A stretch of 24,412 nucleotides of DNA from a virus: positions 1-24,412 of IMG/VR virus record IMGVR_UViG_3300001473_000108. One strand, given 5' to 3'. Below are positions 21,096 to 24,412 of this stretch, piece after piece. The stretch's first letter is position 1; each line of letters starts with the position of its first letter. The notes beneath the pieces are model-generated. The model searched no databases and was not told where the DNA came from. It saw nothing but the letters and a program-made list of their open reading frames with translations. The position numbers were made by a program, and so were the translations under genes.

Positions 21096-22291
21096 ATGGC
21101 TTGGCTGTATGTGCCGGGGTTGGCGGACTCGAGCTTGGGCTCCGAGTTGCTCTCGGAGACGCCTATCGAACTGTGGGCTACGTCGAGCGGGAAGCCAGTG
21201 CGGCGGCCGCTCTCGTGGCGCGGATGGACGAAGAGGCCTTGGATCGAGCGCCTGTGTGGGACGATCTCGCAACCTTCCCGAGCGGCCTCTATCGCGGCCG
21301 AGTGGATCTCGTCTCTGCCGGTTTCCCCTGTCCGCCCGTCAGCGTCGCCGGCGAGCGGAAAGGAGTCGAAGACGAGCGGTGGATCTGGCCGCTCGTCTGG
21401 CGTACCGCTCGCGACGTGGGAGCCCGCTGGCTGTTCTTGGAGAACGTCACAGGGCTCACTTCTGACCGGCGAGCTTTCGGAGCCGTTCTCGGGGACCTGG
21501 CCGAAGGCGGGTTCTCTTCACAGTGGCTGTGTCTACGAGCGTCCGATGTCGGCGCTTCGCACCGGAGGGACCGCTGGTTCTGCCTGGCCCACCACGAGCG
21601 CGGCGGACGGGGAGCGACAGACCCTCTACTGCCGCAGGAAGGAGAGGAACCCGACACTGGAAGGAGCGTCCCGCGGTTGGGAGTGGCTGACTCCGACGAC
21701 CTCGGACACCTGCGGATGCCGGGAGGAGGACGGAAAGCGCAGCGGTGGGCTGAACACGCAATCGAGCGAGTGGCCGACCCCGGACACACCGAACGGCGGA
21801 CGCACCGCAAGCCGGGAGGAGGTCGAGACCCGCGGCACGACGAATCAGGGCAAGCGGCAGATCGGGTTGTCGATGGCGTCTCGGTACTGGGCCACTCCGA
21901 ACGCGGCCGTAGTCAACGATCGGGAAACCCCGCAGACCTGGATCGCGAGGCAAGGGCGCAGAGAAAAGGCGTTCAGCGAGCCGCTAACCATTCAAGTTTG
22001 CAGCTTCCAGACTTCGCACTCGCCCGAGACGATGCGAGATGGTCGGATGTACTCGTCGGCCGAGCGGATCTCGCGCCCGCTGTGCCGCTTGTTGGCGGCC
22101 ACCTGGCGCGCCGACTCGCGCGGGTTGCTCAGGCTGAACCCGAACTTCGTGGACTGGCTGATGGGCTGGCCCATCGGTTGGTCCATGCCCGAATCGATCG
22201 GCTTCGGGCGACCGGAAATGGAGTCGTACCTCTCCAGGCAGCGGCTGCGTTTGTGGAGCTTGTTCGACGCACGGAGGGCGGCGTAGAGTGA
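21092..22291 (+). CDS. C5-cytosine DNA methyltransferase
   Basis: The 399-residue frame begins at TTG 21092 and shows the C5-methyltransferase motif order: motif I CAGVGGLELG (7-16), motif IV GFPCPPVS with catalytic Cys80, motif VI FLENVTGL (Glu117), motif VIII SHRRDRWF (156-163) and motif X ATGNGVVPLQAA (373-384). Residues ~170-365, the expected target-recognition region, are Arg/Gly/Asp/His-rich and look unlike a folded domain. Over this stretch the alternative frame starting at 21096 looks more protein-like. A solitary phage methyltransferase would typically protect against host restriction. Its TGA overlaps the next GTG. Whether one chain, two chains or a frameshift product is made cannot be settled here. 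Confidence 0.85.
   Translation: MNGLAVCAGVGGLELGLRVALGDAYRTVGYVEREASAAAALVARMDEEALDRAPVWDDLATFPSGLYRGRVDLVSAGFPCPPVSVAGERKGVEDERWIWPLVWRTARDVGARWLFLENVTGLTSDRRAFGAVLGDLAEGGFSSQWLCLRASDVGASHRRDRWFCLAHHERGGRGATDPLLPQEGEEPDTGRSVPRLGVADSDDLGHLRMPGGGRKAQRWAEHAIERVADPGHTERRTHRKPGGGRDPRHDESGQAADRVVDGVSVLGHSERGRSQRSGNPADLDREARAQRKGVQRAANHSSLQLPDFALARDDARWSDVLVGRADLAPAVPLVGGHLARRLARVAQAEPELRGLADGLAHRLVHARIDRLRATGNGVVPLQAAAAFVELVRRTEGGVE
21096..22286 (+). CDS. Overlapping full-length second frame within the methyltransferase gene
   Basis: A 396-residue frame starts with ATG 21096, directly after the upstream gene's TGA, with GGGGAG nearby, and runs without a stop for the whole length of the methyltransferase gene in the +1 phase. 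It carries a repetitive pattern I recall from many phage proteins: SWRTSQGSLL (114-123), TWPKAGS (134-140), W-x-TP-type repeats at about 164, 197, 226 (WPTPDTPNGGR) and 264 (YWATPNA), then LNPNFVDWLMGWPIGW (347-362) and a Ser/Arg helix at the end. Function unknown. It may be a genuine overlapping gene, part of the methyltransferase reached by frameshifting, or a mirrored shadow. Confidence 0.5.
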   Translation: MAWLYVPGLADSSLGSELLSETPIELWATSSGKPVRRPLSWRGWTKRPWIERLCGTISQPSRAASIAAEWISSLPVSPVRPSASPASGKESKTSGGSGRSSGVPLATWEPAGCSWRTSQGSLLTGELSEPFSGTWPKAGSLHSGCVYERPMSALRTGGTAGSAWPTTSAADGERQTLYCRRKERNPTLEGASRGWEWLTPTTSDTCGCREEDGKRSGGLNTQSSEWPTPDTPNGGRTASREEVETRGTTNQGKRQIGLSMASRYWATPNAAVVNDRETPQTWIARQGRREKAFSEPLTIQVCSFQTSHSPETMRDGRMYSSAERISRPLCRLLAATWRADSRGLLRLNPNFVDWLMGWPIGWSMPESIGFGRPEMESYLSRQRLRLWSLFDARRAA

Positions 22292-23181
22292 GCGCGAACA
22301 GCAGAATCGAGTGGACGACGCACACGCTCAACCCGTGGTGGGGCTGCGAGAAGGTCTCCCCGGCGTGCAAGCTCTGCTACGCCGAGACGTGGGCCAAGCG
22401 CACCGGACATCAGGTCTGGGGCGGCGACTCCCCTCGGCGCTTCTTCGGGGAGAAGCACTGGGCCGAGCCGCTGAAGTGGAACCGCAAGGCGGGCCAGGCG
22501 AAGGAGCGTGCTCGGGTCTTCTGCTCCTCGATGTCGGACATCCTTGAGATCCATCGAGACGCCGAGGTCGCCCATCGTCAGATGCGTGAGCGCAGACGCC
22601 TCGGTCACCTGATCGAGATCACCGAGCACCTGGACTGGTTGTTGCTGACGAAGCGGCTTCAAGACGGCGGCCGGTGCTTCACGGAGATGTTCGGCGACCG
22701 CGGCAAGTTCCCGAAGAACGTCTGGATCGGGACGACGATGGAAGACCAGGACCGGGCCCAAGAGCGCGCCCCGAGGCTGTGCAGCTTGACGTCGACTGTT
22801 CGATTCGTCTCCGCCGAGCCGCTGCTGGGGCGGCTGAGTTTGCGCGATCTCGACGTCGGCGGATACCTCGCCGAGCGCTACCCGATTCCCGGCGAGTTCG
22901 GGCACATCCCTGTCCGGCTCGATGCGCTCACCGGTTCCAACGACGGCCAGGCCATGGGCGGGACCAAGGCGCAGCCGGTCGATTGGGTAATCGCCGGCGG
23001 GGAGTCGGGGCCCGGGGCGCGGCCGACCGAGTTGTCGTGGTTCCGCGATCTACGCGACGAGTGCGCCGACGCGGGCGTGCCGTTCTTCATGAAGCAAATC
23101 ACCGAGCGCGGTCGCAAGATCCCGTTCGACGACTGGCCGGACGATCTCAAGGTCCGGCAGTTCCCGGAGGTACGCGCTTAA
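22288..23181 (+). CDS. Phage Gp37/Gp68 family protein (DUF5131), radical-SAM-like
   Basis: The 297-residue protein starts at GTG 22288 (overlapping the methyltransferase TGA) and opens with the family hallmark IEWTTHTLNPWWGCEKVSPAC then KLCYAE, giving Cys20, Cys27 and Cys30 (C-x6-C-x2-C). Later family segments are FCSSMSDILEI, LDWLLLTKR, NVWIGTTMEDQ, VRFVSAEPLLG, DWVIAGGESGPGARP and VPFFMKQ. The barrel-like pattern and three-cysteine cluster suggest an iron-sulphur, radical-SAM-related fold; the substrate is not known to me. Next to a DNA methyltransferase, a role in modifying DNA or repairing bases is an attractive inference. It is the last gene of the early operon. Confidence 0.9.
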   Translation: MSANSRIEWTTHTLNPWWGCEKVSPACKLCYAETWAKRTGHQVWGGDSPRRFFGEKHWAEPLKWNRKAGQAKERARVFCSSMSDILEIHRDAEVAHRQMRERRRLGHLIEITEHLDWLLLTKRLQDGGRCFTEMFGDRGKFPKNVWIGTTMEDQDRAQERAPRLCSLTSTVRFVSAEPLLGRLSLRDLDVGGYLAERYPIPGEFGHIPVRLDALTGSNDGQAMGGTKAQPVDWVIAGGESGPGARPTELSWFRDLRDECADAGVPFFMKQITERGRKIPFDDWPDDLKVRQFPEVRA

Positions 23182-23206
23182 ACAGTCTCCCGCGAGCGCG
23201 TTTTTC
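23172..23206 (+). terminator. Intrinsic terminator of the early operon
   Basis: A perfect 7-bp stem, ACGCGCT at 23172-23178 with AGCGCGT at 23195-23201, is followed by a run of five T's (23201-23205). The stop codon of the preceding gene lies in the loop. Confidence 0.8.
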
Positions 23207-23257
23207 ATGCCCAGCAGACTCAGCCAAGTCGCTACGCTTTTCCCCACGGAGGAAGAG

Positions 23258-24412
23258 ATGGGGAGACGCCGGTACCAGCGCCCGAAGGTCGAGAAGCGCA
23301 CGGACGTGAAGCGGCCGTACTGGACGGCCCGTGTACGCAAGCAAGCGAATGTCGAGGGGAGGCGCGCCCGGCCCCGTCTGTTTCTGGGCTACTGTCCGAC
23401 GACGACCGATCCCGAAAAGCGCAAGGAGCGCGGAGAACTCACCAAGCCGGAAGCGGAACGAAGGCTGGCGAGGGTCTTGGAGGAAGTGAACGCGCCGAGC
23501 ACCGTCGCGACCGGGTCAGACGTAAAGCTCGGGGAGTTCGCGCGGTCGCACTGGATTCCGCGACACGTCTCCAACGTCGGTACAGGGACGGCCAAGAAGT
23601 ACCGGCTTCATCTCAAGAACCATATCCTGCCCGCTCTCGGCTCGCTGAGGTTGGGAGACGTTACGACGTTAAGGATCCAGGACCTGGTCAACGATCTCAG
23701 GGCGCGGGGCAAATCTTGGCACTTGCGCAACGACGTGCTGGGGATTCTCTCTTCGATGTTTTCGAAGGCGCAGGCCTGGGGCTTCTACCCGGATCCTCGA
23801 AACCCCTGCCGCGATGTTGAACTCGGGAGAAAGACGGCGGTCCGAGAGAAGCGCTATCTCAAGCCGGATCAGGTGCAGCTTCTCATCGACTCCCTGGACG
23901 ACGTTCCCGCCCTCCTCGTTCTGCTGTGCGACGAGACCGGATGCCGCATCTCAGAGATTCTTGGTCTTCAAGAAAAGCACATCGACTACCCCGAAAAGGG
24001 CCAGGCGCTCATCGCGCAGCGGTGGTCAAGAGGCGATCTAGCCGAGACCAAGAACGACGGCGCCAAGCGCCTAGTCGGGCTCGGCGGAGCCGCCTCTGGG
24101 ATCCGATCGATGATGACCGGAGACCCAGAGCACTTCATCTTTGACCGCGGCGACGGCCTGCCGCTCGACGATGACCGGGTTCTGGGGGATTCGGTGCGTC
24201 CGGTGCTGAAAGCGCTCAAGCTCTGGACCGAGGGCATGGGGTGGCACTCGTTCCGCCGGAAGGCGATCACCGAGTGGCAGGCCGCGGGCGCCAGCGCGAT
24301 TGAAGCGGCGAAGATGGCCGGCCACTCGAAGCCGGTCACCACCTTCGACTACACGATTCTCGATCCCGAGAGGGCCAAGGAAATCCGCCGAAAGCGGCGG
24401 GAAGTCATGTGA
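23258..24412 (+). CDS. int: Tyrosine-recombinase integrase
   Basis: The enzyme catalyses site-specific integration and excision. I start it at ATG 23258 because GGAGG stands 5 nt upstream; an in-frame ATG at 23207 would add 17 residues inside the terminator region. The 384-residue product has a basic N-terminal arm (GRRRYQRPK), a SAM-like core-binding domain (about 90-190) and the catalytic domain: Arg230 in ETGCRISEI, Lys265 in ETKN, His330 and Arg333 in GWHSFRRK, His356 in MAGHS and nucleophile Tyr365 in TTFDYTI. All are present, so it should be active. It is set apart from the early operon by a terminator. No attachment site is visible; attP would be expected just beyond the window end. 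Confidence 0.95.
   Translation: MGRRRYQRPKVEKRTDVKRPYWTARVRKQANVEGRRARPRLFLGYCPTTTDPEKRKERGELTKPEAERRLARVLEEVNAPSTVATGSDVKLGEFARSHWIPRHVSNVGTGTAKKYRLHLKNHILPALGSLRLGDVTTLRIQDLVNDLRARGKSWHLRNDVLGILSSMFSKAQAWGFYPDPRNPCRDVELGRKTAVREKRYLKPDQVQLLIDSLDDVPALLVLLCDETGCRISEILGLQEKHIDYPEKGQALIAQRWSRGDLAETKNDGAKRLVGLGGAASGIRSMMTGDPEHFIFDRGDGLPLDDDRVLGDSVRPVLKALKLWTEGMGWHSFRRKAITEWQAAGASAIEAAKMAGHSKPVTTFDYTILDPERAKEIRRKRREVM

Noticed and set aside
1-24412. tRNA genes or attachment-site duplications
   Set aside because: I found no cloverleaf-like sequence. Attachment sites would need flanking sequence outside the window.

Overview
The window reads as a GC-rich temperate-phage or prophage-derived element. 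The direct evidence is a tyrosine recombinase at the right edge, a long rightward early operon with lambda-like replication logic, a packaging/head module, and a central accessory block of defence-type genes. Both edges fall exactly on gene ends (a GTG at base 1 and the integrase stop at 24412), so I cannot see whether the element continues. The host is uncertain. The integrase N-terminus and the base composition remind me of Acidobacteriota elements, but this is an impression from memory and was not tested by any search.

Layout. (1) 1-480 is a small membrane protein that may be partial. (2) 477-1300, minus strand: an M15-type peptidoglycan peptidase coupled to a P27-like small terminase. (3) 1593-6676, plus strand: large terminase, a small membrane protein, a portal fused to a MuF-like Cys/His tail, an HK97-type prohead protease, and a secreted/anchored beta-rich protein ending at a strong hairpin. 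No major capsid, connector or tail genes are visible. (4) 6677-7171: a structured intergenic region and a holin-like protein. (5) 7246-8624: a two-gene cassette of a TIR-like putative NADase and a membrane-anchored receiver-domain protein, overlapping by ATGA. (6) 8684-12257, minus strand: a small membrane protein, a type II-like restriction-modification pair (N6-adenine methyltransferase plus PD-(D/E)XK-like endonuclease), a 377-bp gene-poor gap and a ribbon-helix-helix-like regulator. (7) 12258-12338: a divergent control region with repeated AGGCAC motifs. (8) 12339-23181: an early operon whose genes mostly overlap by 4 nt. It encodes regulators, small zinc-ribbon proteins, a Cas4/RecB-like nuclease, a putative single-strand annealing protein, an HNH nuclease, a winged-helix replication initiator with an iteron array inside its gene, a zinc protein in the helicase-loader position, a C5-cytosine methyltransferase with a full-length second open frame, and a DUF5131 (Gp37/Gp68) protein, ending in an intrinsic terminator. 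(9) 23258-24412: integrase.

How the parts fit. The divergent 12.3-kb region probably acts as the lysogeny/early switch, using ribbon-helix-helix proteins where lambdoid phages use CI/Cro. The early operon supplies recombination (nuclease plus annealing protein), replication (initiator plus in-gene origin) and DNA modification. The TIR/receiver cassette and the restriction-modification pair, which look less GC-rich than the phage core, would be moron genes protecting the lysogen against competing phages.

The most interesting items are the TIR/receiver cassette, the two-frame methyltransferase locus, the helically phased iterons inside the initiator gene, the divergent small and large terminases, and the head module with portal and protease but no recognisable capsid gene.
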